From assembly GCF_002941025.1 (NCBI RefSeq), contig NZ_PTJS01000001.1:6143472-6207471 (forward strand): a DNA stretch of 64,000 nt, given 5' to 3'. This DNA is from Streptomyces sp. QL37. GTDB taxonomy: Bacteria > Actinomycetota > Actinomycetes > Streptomycetales > Streptomycetaceae. Positions 18,078-25,566 of the stretch are shown here, piece after piece; the stretch's first letter is position 1; every line of letters begins with the position of its first letter. Below the pieces are notes generated by a model, which ran no database searches, was not told where the DNA came from, and worked only from the letters and a program-made list of their open reading frames with translations. A program made the translations under genes and the position numbers.

Positions 18078-18797
18078 ATGCTTGCCGCCGCCGCCGTCTG
18101 CCCCTGCCCGCCGATCCTGGTCCCCGAGGTGGCCGCGGGAGCCGCGCCCGAGCTCGACGCCGCGAGGAACGCGTGCCTCGACGCACTGGGTGTGCTCGCC
18201 GCCGCGAAACCTGATCTGCTGATCGTGGCCGGGCCCGCCGGACCGGATGACCGCGGGCCGTTTCCCCCGGGGTCGGCCGGTTCCTTCGCCGGGTTCGGTG
18301 TCGACCTGACCGTGCGGCTCGGTGAGGCGCCGGCCGGGTCACCCGCCCCCGGCCGCCCGCTACCCGCGTCCCTCGCTGTCGGTGCCTGGCTGCTCGGCAG
18401 CACCCGGTGGGACGGCGCCCCGGTCGAAGGGCTCGGCGTGGGGGAGCCGCTCGCCGCCGACCGCTGCCTGCGGGCGGGAGCGGACCTGGCGGCCAGGGCG
18501 GAGCGGGTGGCCCTGCTGGTCATGGGCGACGGCAGCGCCTGCCGCACGGTCAAGGCTCCCGGCTATCTGGACGAGCGGGCGGTGGACTTCGACGCGGCGG
18601 CGGCCCGCGCGCTGGGGAGCGCCGACCTGGACGCGCTGAGCGCTCTGGACGAGTCGCTCGCGTACGAACTGAACGCGGCGGGCCGGGCGCCCTGGCAGGT
18701 GCTCGCGGGCGCGGCCCGGGGCGCTGGTCTCGGCGGGCGGCTGCTGTACGAGGACGCTCCGTACGGCGTGGGATACGTCGTCGCCGCCTGGTCGTGA
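18078..18797 (+). CDS. Class III extradiol dioxygenase (LigB-like) domain protein
   Basis: 239 residues from ATG at 18078; TACGCT at 18065-18070 sits 7 nt upstream, so it is probably leaderless. The start LAAAAVCPCPPILVPEVAAG corresponds to the CPHPP(L/I)LVPE opening of LigB-like proteins, but the usual first metal-ligand histidine is replaced by cysteine. Later segments (PDLLIVAGPAGPDDRGPF; ALLVMGDGSACRTVKAPGYLDERA) keep the fold pattern without an obvious second metal histidine. It may therefore be a non-enzymatic or altered-metal relative. Located just after miaB, as in other streptomycetes. Confidence 0.75.
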   Translation: MLAAAAVCPCPPILVPEVAAGAAPELDAARNACLDALGVLAAAKPDLLIVAGPAGPDDRGPFPPGSAGSFAGFGVDLTVRLGEAPAGSPAPGRPLPASLAVGAWLLGSTRWDGAPVEGLGVGEPLAADRCLRAGADLAARAERVALLVMGDGSACRTVKAPGYLDERAVDFDAAAARALGSADLDALSALDESLAYELNAAGRAPWQVLAGAARGAGLGGRLLYEDAPYGVGYVVAAWS

Positions 18798-18828
18798 CTC
18801 GCCGTTCCTGATCCCGCCCCGGCACGGA

Positions 18829-18864
18829 CGAGGGCCGTGGAGCTATGAGGCTCCACGGCCCTCG
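18829..18864. terminator. Bidirectional terminator
   Basis: A perfect 15-bp inverted repeat (18829-18843 / 18850-18864, loop TATGAG) lies between the convergent LigB-like gene and the antitoxin gene. Confidence 0.88.
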
Positions 18865-18882
18865 GTTCAGACGGGACCCGGG

Positions 18883-19128
18883 TCAGTGCGCGGGCGGGGG
18901 CGGCGGTGTGCCGCCCTGGTTCTTCTGGCCGAGGCGGTCGACCGCGTCCTTGGCCTTCTGCGTGCCTGTCACGATCTTGTCGCTGTACTTGCCCTTGGTC
19001 TTCTGGTCGACCGTGCGGGCGGCCTTGTCGATGCCCTGGTCGATCTTGCCCCCGTGCTGCTGCGCGAGGTCGCCGACCTTTTCCTTGGCCGGAGCCAGCT
19101 TGGCCTTCAGGTTGTCCAGGAAACCCAT
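18883..19128 (-). CDS. MT0933-like antitoxin protein
   Basis: An 81-residue amphipathic, lysine-rich helical protein (MGFLDNLKAKLAPAKEKVGDLAQQHGGKIDQGIDKAARTVD...), ending in a Gly/Pro-rich tail. It matches the small Rv0909/MT0933-type antitoxin family (PF14013). AAGG is present upstream of the ATG at 19128. No toxin-like gene is next to it: the flanking genes are the LigB-like gene and miaA. It may act on a distant partner or have another role. Confidence 0.75.
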   Translation of the reverse strand: MGFLDNLKAKLAPAKEKVGDLAQQHGGKIDQGIDKAARTVDQKTKGKYSDKIVTGTQKAKDAVDRLGQKNQGGTPPPPPAH

Positions 19129-19261
19129 GGGTCACCTTCCGTGCTGGGGGACTGTCGTCACATTTTACTCGTCTGTGAGAAATCACGCGTTACTCGCCGT
19201 GTCCGTCCGTTCCCGGTCCCTTCCGGTCGGAAGCCGTCCCGAAGTTTGGGAGACTGTCCCG

Positions 19262-20200
19262 GTGAGAAGACCAGCTCCCACTCCCCGCGTCATCACGGTC
19301 GTCGGTCCCACCGCGGCCGGAAAGTCCGATCTGGGAGTGTTCCTCGCCCAGCAGCTCGGTGGTGAAGTGGTCAACGCCGACTCCATGCAGCTCTACCGGG
19401 GCATGGACATCGGCACGGCGAAGCTGACTCTTCCCGAGCGTGACGGCGTTCCGCACCGTCTCCTGGACATCTGGGACGTCACCGAGGCCGCGAGCGTCGC
19501 CGAGTACCAGCGGCTCGCGCGCATCGAGATCGACCGGCTGCTGGCCGAAGGACGTACTCCCGTCCTGGTGGGTGGCTCGGGCCTCTACGTGAAGGGTGCG
19601 ATCGACGCCCTCGAATTCCCCGGTACGGACCCCGGCGTACGTGCCCGGCTCGAACAGGAGCTCGCGGAGCACGGCTCCGGCGCCCTGCACGCCCGGCTCG
19701 CCGCCGCGGACCCCGAGGCGGCCCGTGCCATCCTGGCCGGCAACGGCCGCCGTATCGTCCGCGCCCTGGAGGTCATCGAGATCACCGGCAAGCCCTTCAC
19801 GGCCAACCTCCCGAGCGGCGAAGCGGTCTACGACGCCCTTCAGATCGGTGTGGACGTCGAACGCCCCGAGCTCGACGAACGTATCCGTACCCGCGTGGAC
19901 CGGATGTGGGAGGCCGGGCTGGTGGACGAGGTGCGTGACCTGGAGGCCCGGGGGCTGCGCGAGGGGCGCACCGCATCGCGCGCGCTGGGCTACCAGCAGG
20001 TGCTCGCCGCTCTCGCGGGGGAGTGCACCGAGGACGAGGCACGCACGGAGACCGTACGCGCCACCAAACGCTTCGCGCGGCGGCAGGACTCCTGGTTCCG
20101 GCGCGACCCGCGCGTCCGGTGGCTGAGTGGTGCCGAGGAGGAGCGCGGAGAACTCCCGCGCCGGGCGCTGGCGTTGGTCGAACGAGCGGTTACAGCCTGA
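19262..20200 (+). CDS. miaA: tRNA dimethylallyltransferase MiaA
   Basis: Transfers dimethylallyl from DMAPP to A37 of tRNAs reading UNN codons. 312 residues from GTG at 19262 (GGGAG 9 nt upstream). P-loop GPTAAGKS at residues 15-22, then the family motif NADSMQLYRGMDIGTAK, DIWDVTEAASVAEYQ and GGSGLYVKGAID. The C-terminal RFARRQDSWFRRDPRVRWL binds tRNA. It supplies the substrate for MiaB. Confidence 0.97.
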   Translation: MRRPAPTPRVITVVGPTAAGKSDLGVFLAQQLGGEVVNADSMQLYRGMDIGTAKLTLPERDGVPHRLLDIWDVTEAASVAEYQRLARIEIDRLLAEGRTPVLVGGSGLYVKGAIDALEFPGTDPGVRARLEQELAEHGSGALHARLAAADPEAARAILAGNGRRIVRALEVIEITGKPFTANLPSGEAVYDALQIGVDVERPELDERIRTRVDRMWEAGLVDEVRDLEARGLREGRTASRALGYQQVLAALAGECTEDEARTETVRATKRFARRQDSWFRRDPRVRWLSGAEEERGELPRRALALVERAVTA

Positions 20201-20307
20201 TCACGTGATGGCATCGGGACGCTCCGCCCGTCATTCCGGCGGCCGGGGCCGTGCCATCATCGAGCATCGATCGACCAGTGGAGTCCGAGTTGGGAGGGCG
20301 CGTGGCG

Positions 20308-20745
20308 ATGGAGGCCGGCCCTCGCGACACAGACAGAGACGCACCGGACACGCAGCACGAGGCAGGACGCCTGAGCCCCGACGGGCCGGACGAGCACGAG
20401 GTCGCCCCCGAGGTGGAGGTCGAGCTCCGGCCCGCCCGTCGGCTGCGGATCTGGCAGCTCGCGCCCATCGTGGCGCTGGCGACGGTCGGCTCCCTGATGT
20501 TCGCCTTCCCGCTCGCCTTCGAGTTCGGCGGCGGTGGTGCCGTCGTGGCGATGCTGGGCCTGCTGATCAGCGGCTGCGCCGCGGGCTGGGGCATGATGGC
20601 CGCCCGTCGTGTCGGCCACACCTGGCCCGGTCTGCCGGCCAGGGGATCGAACGAACGCCCCGACTGGCGCGTGGTCGCCCTGTACGTGGCCGTGTGCGCC
20701 GTGCTGGTGGCCCTCGCCGTCTGGCGCGTGGCCCGGCTCCGCTGA
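20308..20745 (+). CDS. Small integral membrane protein
   Basis: 145 residues from ATG at 20308 (GGAGGG 9 nt upstream); GTG at 20302 is possible. An acidic N-terminal region (~50 residues) is followed by a helix pair (WQLAPIVALATVGSLMFAFPLAF and AVVAMLGLLISGCAAGWGMMAA), a short basic loop and a third C-terminal helix (VVALYVAVCAVLVALAVW). Conserved Streptomyces protein of unknown function between miaA and dapF. Its stop codon (20743-20745) is directly adjacent to the left edge of the dapF duplication (20746). Confidence 0.8.
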   Translation: MEAGPRDTDRDAPDTQHEAGRLSPDGPDEHEVAPEVEVELRPARRLRIWQLAPIVALATVGSLMFAFPLAFEFGGGGAVVAMLGLLISGCAAGWGMMAARRVGHTWPGLPARGSNERPDWRVVALYVAVCAVLVALAVWRVARLR

Positions 20746-21637
20746 CCGGCCCGGACCCCGGGGAGCCCCTCCTGCGGGCAGGCGTCGGCCCGCGACGTGG
20801 CCCGGCCCGGCGGACTGTCGGCGGAGCCTCGTACAGTTGCCTCGTGAGCACTTCGCAGATCACCTTCCTCAAGGGGCACGGCACCGAGAACGACTTCGTG
20901 ATCGTTCCCGACCCGAACAACGCCCTCGACCTGCCGGTCTCCGTCGTCGCCCGGCTCTGCGACCGCCGGGCGGGCATCGGCGGCGACGGGCTGCTGCACG
21001 TCGTGCGGTCCGCCGCACACCCCGAGGCGCGAGGTGTGGCCGAGCAGGCCGAGTGGTTCATGGACTACCGCAACGCGGACGGCTCGATCGCCGAGATGTG
21101 CGGCAACGGGGTGCGTGTCTTCGCCCGCTACCTCCAGCGTGCCGGGCTCGTCGCCGAAGGCGATCTGTCCGTCGCCACGCGCGGCGGGGTGAAGCGGGTG
21201 CACATCGCGAAGGACGGCGACGTCACGGTCTCCATGGGGCGGGCCGTGCTGCCCGACGACGGCGTCACCGTCACCGTGGACGGCCGCAGCTGGGAAGCCC
21301 GCAACGTGAACATGGGCAATCCGCACGCCGTCGCGTTCGTCGAGGATCTGGACCACGCCGGAGAGCTCTCCTCCGTACCGCCGTTCAGCCCGCGGTCCGT
21401 CTACCCCGACGGGGTCAACATCGAGTTCGTCGTGGACCGCGGTCCACGGCACGTCGCGATGCGCGTCCACGAGCGCGGTTCCGGTGAGACCCGGTCCTGC
21501 GGCACCGGCGCCTGCGCGGTGGCCGTCGCCGCCGCACGCAGGGACGGAGTGGACCCGGCGGAGACCGGCGCCCCCGCGGCGTACACCGTGGACCTGCCCG
21601 GCGGCACCCTGGTGATCACCGAATACCCGGACGGCGG
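20746..21637 (+). repeat. dapF repeat copy A (direct partner of copy C)
   Basis: 892 bp that recur at 22205-23096 in the same orientation with a constant offset of 1459 bp and no difference that I could find. It covers the dapF upstream region and codons 1-264 with 2 nt of codon 265. Its part 20807-21384 also recurs inverted as copy B. Confidence 0.95.
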
Positions 21638-21887
21638 TACGGAGGAGAGCTCTCCGGCGTGGTCCAGATCCTCGACGAACGCGACGGCGTGCGGATTGCC
21701 CATGTTCACGTTGCGGGCTTCCCAGCTGCGGCCGTCCACGGTGACGGTGACGCCGTCGTCGGGCAGCACGGCCCGCCCCATGGAGACCGTGACGTCGCCG
21801 TCCTTCGCGATGTGCACCCGCTTCACCCCGCCGCGCGTGGCGACGGACAGATCGCCTTCGGCGACGAGCCCGGCACGCTGGAGGTAG
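20844..21887 (+). pseudogene. dapF: dapF copy A, 3'-truncated and fused to antisense sequence
   Basis: From GTG at 20844 (leaderless -10 TACAGT at 20832-20837) the first 265 residues equal the intact DapF, including both catalytic cysteines C86 (EMCGNGVR) and C219 (RSCGTGAC). At 21638 the sequence enters the inverted copy. The frame then reads 82 unrelated Ser/Thr/Pro-rich residues (TEESSPAWSRSS...) to a stop at 21885-21887, replacing the native 25-residue C-terminus. The product, if stable, would be a 347-residue chimera. Activity is doubtful, since the lost end contributes the last strand and helix of the second domain. Confidence 0.85.
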
Positions 21888-22171
21888 CGGGCGAAGACAC
21901 GCACCCCGTTGCCGCACATCTCGGCGATCGAGCCGTCCGCGTTGCGGTAGTCCATGAACCACTCGGCCTGCTCGGCCACACCTCGCGCCTCGGGGTGTGC
22001 GGCGGACCGCACGACGTGCAGCAGCCCGTCGCCGCCGATGCCCGCCCGGCGGTCGCAGAGCCGGGCGACGACGGAGACCGGCAGGTCGAGGGCGTTGTTC
22101 GGGTCGGGAACGATCACGAAGTCGTTCTCGGTGCCGTGCCCCTTGAGGAAGGTGATCTGCGAAGTGCTCAC
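21401..22171 (-). pseudogene. dapF: dapF copy B, inverted and truncated
   Basis: On the minus strand, GTG at 22171 starts a frame whose first 180 residues match DapF (through ELSSVPP). After the junction (21631-21637) it runs into the antisense strand of copy A for 76 residues and stops at 21401. It keeps C86 but lacks the second catalytic cysteine and most of domain 2, so it cannot be an epimerase. It retains the TACAGT -10 box and about 25 bp upstream of it, so it may be transcribed, head-on against copy A. Confidence 0.85.
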
Positions 22172-22208
22172 GAGGCAACTGTACGAGGCTCCGCCGACAG
22201 TCCGCCGG
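21631..22208 (-). repeat. dapF repeat copy B (inverted)
   Basis: 578 bp that are the exact reverse complement of 20807-21384 (copy A) and of 22266-22843 (copy C) in every line I compared. The junction with A is ACGGCGG (21631-21637), present in both partners; the junction with C is CCGG (22205-22208). With copy C it forms a 578-bp palindrome with a spacer of only 57 bp. Confidence 0.95.
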
Positions 22209-23096
22209 CCCGGACCCCGGGGAGCCCCTCCTGCGGGCAGGCGTCGGCCCGCGACGTGGCCCGGCCCGGCGGACTGTCGGCGGAGCCTCGTACAGTTGCC
22301 TCGTGAGCACTTCGCAGATCACCTTCCTCAAGGGGCACGGCACCGAGAACGACTTCGTGATCGTTCCCGACCCGAACAACGCCCTCGACCTGCCGGTCTC
22401 CGTCGTCGCCCGGCTCTGCGACCGCCGGGCGGGCATCGGCGGCGACGGGCTGCTGCACGTCGTGCGGTCCGCCGCACACCCCGAGGCGCGAGGTGTGGCC
22501 GAGCAGGCCGAGTGGTTCATGGACTACCGCAACGCGGACGGCTCGATCGCCGAGATGTGCGGCAACGGGGTGCGTGTCTTCGCCCGCTACCTCCAGCGTG
22601 CCGGGCTCGTCGCCGAAGGCGATCTGTCCGTCGCCACGCGCGGCGGGGTGAAGCGGGTGCACATCGCGAAGGACGGCGACGTCACGGTCTCCATGGGGCG
22701 GGCCGTGCTGCCCGACGACGGCGTCACCGTCACCGTGGACGGCCGCAGCTGGGAAGCCCGCAACGTGAACATGGGCAATCCGCACGCCGTCGCGTTCGTC
22801 GAGGATCTGGACCACGCCGGAGAGCTCTCCTCCGTACCGCCGTTCAGCCCGCGGTCCGTCTACCCCGACGGGGTCAACATCGAGTTCGTCGTGGACCGCG
22901 GTCCACGGCACGTCGCGATGCGCGTCCACGAGCGCGGTTCCGGTGAGACCCGGTCCTGCGGCACCGGCGCCTGCGCGGTGGCCGTCGCCGCCGCACGCAG
23001 GGACGGAGTGGACCCGGCGGAGACCGGCGCCCCCGCGGCGTACACCGTGGACCTGCCCGGCGGCACCCTGGTGATCACCGAATACCCGGACGGCGG
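22205..23096 (+). repeat. dapF repeat copy C (direct partner of copy A)
   Basis: 892 bp equal to 20746-21637. The sequence continues past 23096 into the true 3' end of dapF, so C is the copy joined to the ancestral downstream flank, whereas A is joined to the ancestral upstream flank. Confidence 0.95.
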
Positions 23097-23175
23097 GATC
23101 GACATGACGGGGCCCGCGGTGATCGTCGCGGAGGGCGTGATCGACCCCGTCTGGCTCGAAACGATGATCGGTTAG
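22303..23175 (+). CDS. dapF: Diaminopimelate epimerase DapF (intact copy)
   Basis: Converts LL- to meso-diaminopimelate for lysine and peptidoglycan synthesis, PLP-independently. 290 residues from GTG at 22303. Two pseudo-symmetric domains each give a catalytic cysteine: C86 in AEMCGNGVR and C219 in TRSCGTGACAVA; GNPHAVAF and the opening LKGHGTENDFVIV are also typical. The start is leaderless in appearance (TACAGT, 6 nt, GTG). The last 25 residues (from IDMTGPAV) exist only in this copy. Only 61 bp of ancestral upstream sequence beyond the inverted copy's edge separates it from the palindrome. Confidence 0.97.
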   Translation: MSTSQITFLKGHGTENDFVIVPDPNNALDLPVSVVARLCDRRAGIGGDGLLHVVRSAAHPEARGVAEQAEWFMDYRNADGSIAEMCGNGVRVFARYLQRAGLVAEGDLSVATRGGVKRVHIAKDGDVTVSMGRAVLPDDGVTVTVDGRSWEARNVNMGNPHAVAFVEDLDHAGELSSVPPFSPRSVYPDGVNIEFVVDRGPRHVAMRVHERGSGETRSCGTGACAVAVAAARRDGVDPAETGAPAAYTVDLPGGTLVITEYPDGGIDMTGPAVIVAEGVIDPVWLETMIG

Positions 23176-23311
23176 AGCTTCGCTCGAATGGGTGATCCGT
23201 TTCACGCTGAGCGAGAGCTGGACTGCGCCACGTGGTGGGGTCGATAGCATCAAGCACCGGCTCGGGGGTGTAACCGCATCCACCGCCGGTCGACGTTGCC
23301 GGAGGTGCCCC

Positions 23312-25459
23312 ATGAGCGCAGAGGCCACCAATCCAGGTGCTCCCCTTCGCAAGCGCGGTCGTCCACGGATCGACCTGCGCAGGCTGGGCCGTGTCGCCCT
23401 GCTCGGGCCGGTCTCCCGTGACCGGCTTCCCGACGCCATCGGGCATGTCGCGGAGGCTCATCGCGCGCACTACCCGGACGCCGACCTCGCCATCCTGCGC
23501 AGGGCGTACGTCCTCGCCGAGACGTCCCACCGCGGCCAGATGCGCAAGAGCGGAGAGCCGTACATCACCCATCCGCTGGCGGTGACCCTGATCCTCGCGG
23601 AACTCGGCGCGGAGACGACGACCCTGACGGCCTCTCTGCTCCACGACACGGTCGAGGACACCGACGTGACCCTCGATCAGGTGCGGGAGCAGTTCGGCGA
23701 GGAGGTCTGCTACCTGGTGGACGGCGTCACCAAGCTGGAGAAGGTCGACTACGGGGCCGCCGCCGAGCCCGAGACGTTCCGCAAGATGCTCGTCGCCACC
23801 GGGAACGACGTCCGCGTCATGTCGATCAAACTGGCCGACCGGCTGCACAACATGCGGACACTCGGCGTCATGCGCCCCGAGAAACAGGCCCGGATCGCCA
23901 AGGTCACCCGGGACGTGCTCATCCCGCTCGCCGAACGCCTCGGTGTGCAGGCGCTCAAGACGGAGCTCGAGGATCTCGTCTTCGCGATCCTGCACCCGGA
24001 CGAGTACGAGCGCACGCAGGCCCTGATCTCCGCCTGGAGCGGCCCGGAGGACCCTCTCACGGAGATCGCGGGCAGCGTCAGATCGACCCTGCGGGAAGCG
24101 GGCATCAGCGCCGAAGTGCTCATCAGGCCGCGTCACTCCGTCTCCGTGCACCGGGTGAGGATCAAACGCGGCGAGATGCGGGGCACCGACTTCGGACGGC
24201 TGCTGGTGCTCGTCGGGGAGGACGCCGACTGCTACGCGGTCCTGGGCGAACTGCACACCTGTTTCACCCCGGTCATCTCCGAGTTCAAGGACTTCATCGC
24301 GGCGCCCAAGTTCAACCTCTACCAGTCGCTGCACACGGCGGTCGTCGGACCCGAGGGCGCGGTCGCCGAAGTCCTGATCCGCACGCACCGGATGCACAAG
24401 GTCGCCGAAGCGGGTGTCGTCGCGCTCGGCAACCCGTACACCCAGGACGGCAGCACCGCCACGACCCAGGCCGAACCCGCCGACGGCGAGCGCGCCGACC
24501 CGACCAGGCCCGGCTGGCTCTCCCGCCTCCTGGACTGGCAGGAGTCGGCGACCGACTCCGACACGTTCTGGGCCACGCTGCGCGCCGACCTCGCACAGGA
24601 CCGGGAGATCACGGTCTTCCGCACCGACGGCGGGACCCTCGGGCTGCCCGCCGGCGCCAGCTGCGTCGACGCCGCCTACGCGCAGTACGGCGACGAGGCG
24701 CACGGCTGCATCGGAGCCCGCGTCAACGGCCGGCTGGCCACGCTGAGCACCGTGCTGAACGACGGTGACACCGTGCAGCTGCTGCTGGCCCAGGACGCCT
24801 CCTCCGGGCCCTCCCCGGAGTGGCTGGACCACGCCCGTACGCCTGCCGCCCGGATCGCGATCACGGCCTGGTTCGACGCCCATCCGGACGGCGCGCAGGG
24901 CTCACACAAGAGCAGGCCCGACGCCCCGAGGCCGCAGGCGCAGCCCGCCGACGACACGTCGAACAGCCGGGCCAGGGCGGCCGGCCGGGCTCCGATCGTC
25001 GCGGTCGGCACGCCGGGCGCACCGGTCCGGCTCGCAGGCTGCTGCACCCCCGTCCCGCCCGACGGCATCATCGGATTCACGGTGCGCGGTGGTGCCGTCA
25101 CCGTGCACCGCGAGGAATGTCCGGCGGTGGCCCGGATGCGGGCGATCGGCCGGCCGGCCGTAGAAGCACGCTGGAACGACCCGGGCGACCGGAGCGGCAC
25201 CCCCGACTACCGGGTCACCCTCGTCGCCGAGTCCTTCGGACGCCCCCGGCTCCTCGCCGACCTCACCGAGGCCATCGCGACCGCGGACGCCGCCATCGTC
25301 TCGGCGACCGTCGAGCCGCCCAGCGAACAGCGCGTCCGGCACACCTACACGCTGCAACTGCCGGACGCGGCGGGACTGCCGGGCCTCATGCGAGCGATGC
25401 GCGACGTACCCGGCGTGTACGACGTGAGCCGCGCCCAGCAGCCCGCCGCCACGGGCTGA
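23312..25459 (+). CDS. rshA: RelA/SpoT homologue RshA, synthetase domain apparently degenerate
   Basis: 715 residues from ATG at 23312 (GGAGG upstream). HD hydrolase domain (~45-200) looks intact: TSHRGQMRKSGEPYITHP, LLHDTVEDT (H111-D112) and IKLADRLHNMRTL. The synthetase region (~260-370) keeps FKDFIAAPKFNLYQSLHTAVVGPEG and EVLIRT, but the segment normally DLVGIR (catalytic Asp, Arg) reads VLVGED, with three residues missing just after it. A TGS domain (~430-490), a zinc-finger-like CCTPVPPDGIIGF and a C-terminal ACT domain follow. This fits the second long RSH of streptomycetes, likely chiefly a (p)ppGpp hydrolase. Confidence 0.88.
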   Translation: MSAEATNPGAPLRKRGRPRIDLRRLGRVALLGPVSRDRLPDAIGHVAEAHRAHYPDADLAILRRAYVLAETSHRGQMRKSGEPYITHPLAVTLILAELGAETTTLTASLLHDTVEDTDVTLDQVREQFGEEVCYLVDGVTKLEKVDYGAAAEPETFRKMLVATGNDVRVMSIKLADRLHNMRTLGVMRPEKQARIAKVTRDVLIPLAERLGVQALKTELEDLVFAILHPDEYERTQALISAWSGPEDPLTEIAGSVRSTLREAGISAEVLIRPRHSVSVHRVRIKRGEMRGTDFGRLLVLVGEDADCYAVLGELHTCFTPVISEFKDFIAAPKFNLYQSLHTAVVGPEGAVAEVLIRTHRMHKVAEAGVVALGNPYTQDGSTATTQAEPADGERADPTRPGWLSRLLDWQESATDSDTFWATLRADLAQDREITVFRTDGGTLGLPAGASCVDAAYAQYGDEAHGCIGARVNGRLATLSTVLNDGDTVQLLLAQDASSGPSPEWLDHARTPAARIAITAWFDAHPDGAQGSHKSRPDAPRPQAQPADDTSNSRARAAGRAPIVAVGTPGAPVRLAGCCTPVPPDGIIGFTVRGGAVTVHREECPAVARMRAIGRPAVEARWNDPGDRSGTPDYRVTLVAESFGRPRLLADLTEAIATADAAIVSATVEPPSEQRVRHTYTLQLPDAAGLPGLMRAMRDVPGVYDVSRAQQPAATG

Positions 25460-25566
25460 CACCCGGTCGCTCCGGGACCTCTCCTTGCCGCTCACCGCCG
25501 ACCCCGTTCGGGTGGTGCGGCGCGCGCCACCCCCGCGTGGACGGTGCGCGCTGGTAGCCGTAGTCC

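Noticed and set aside
20746..23096. Mobile element as cause of the dapF repeats
   Set aside because: No transposase, terminal inverted repeats or target-site duplication.
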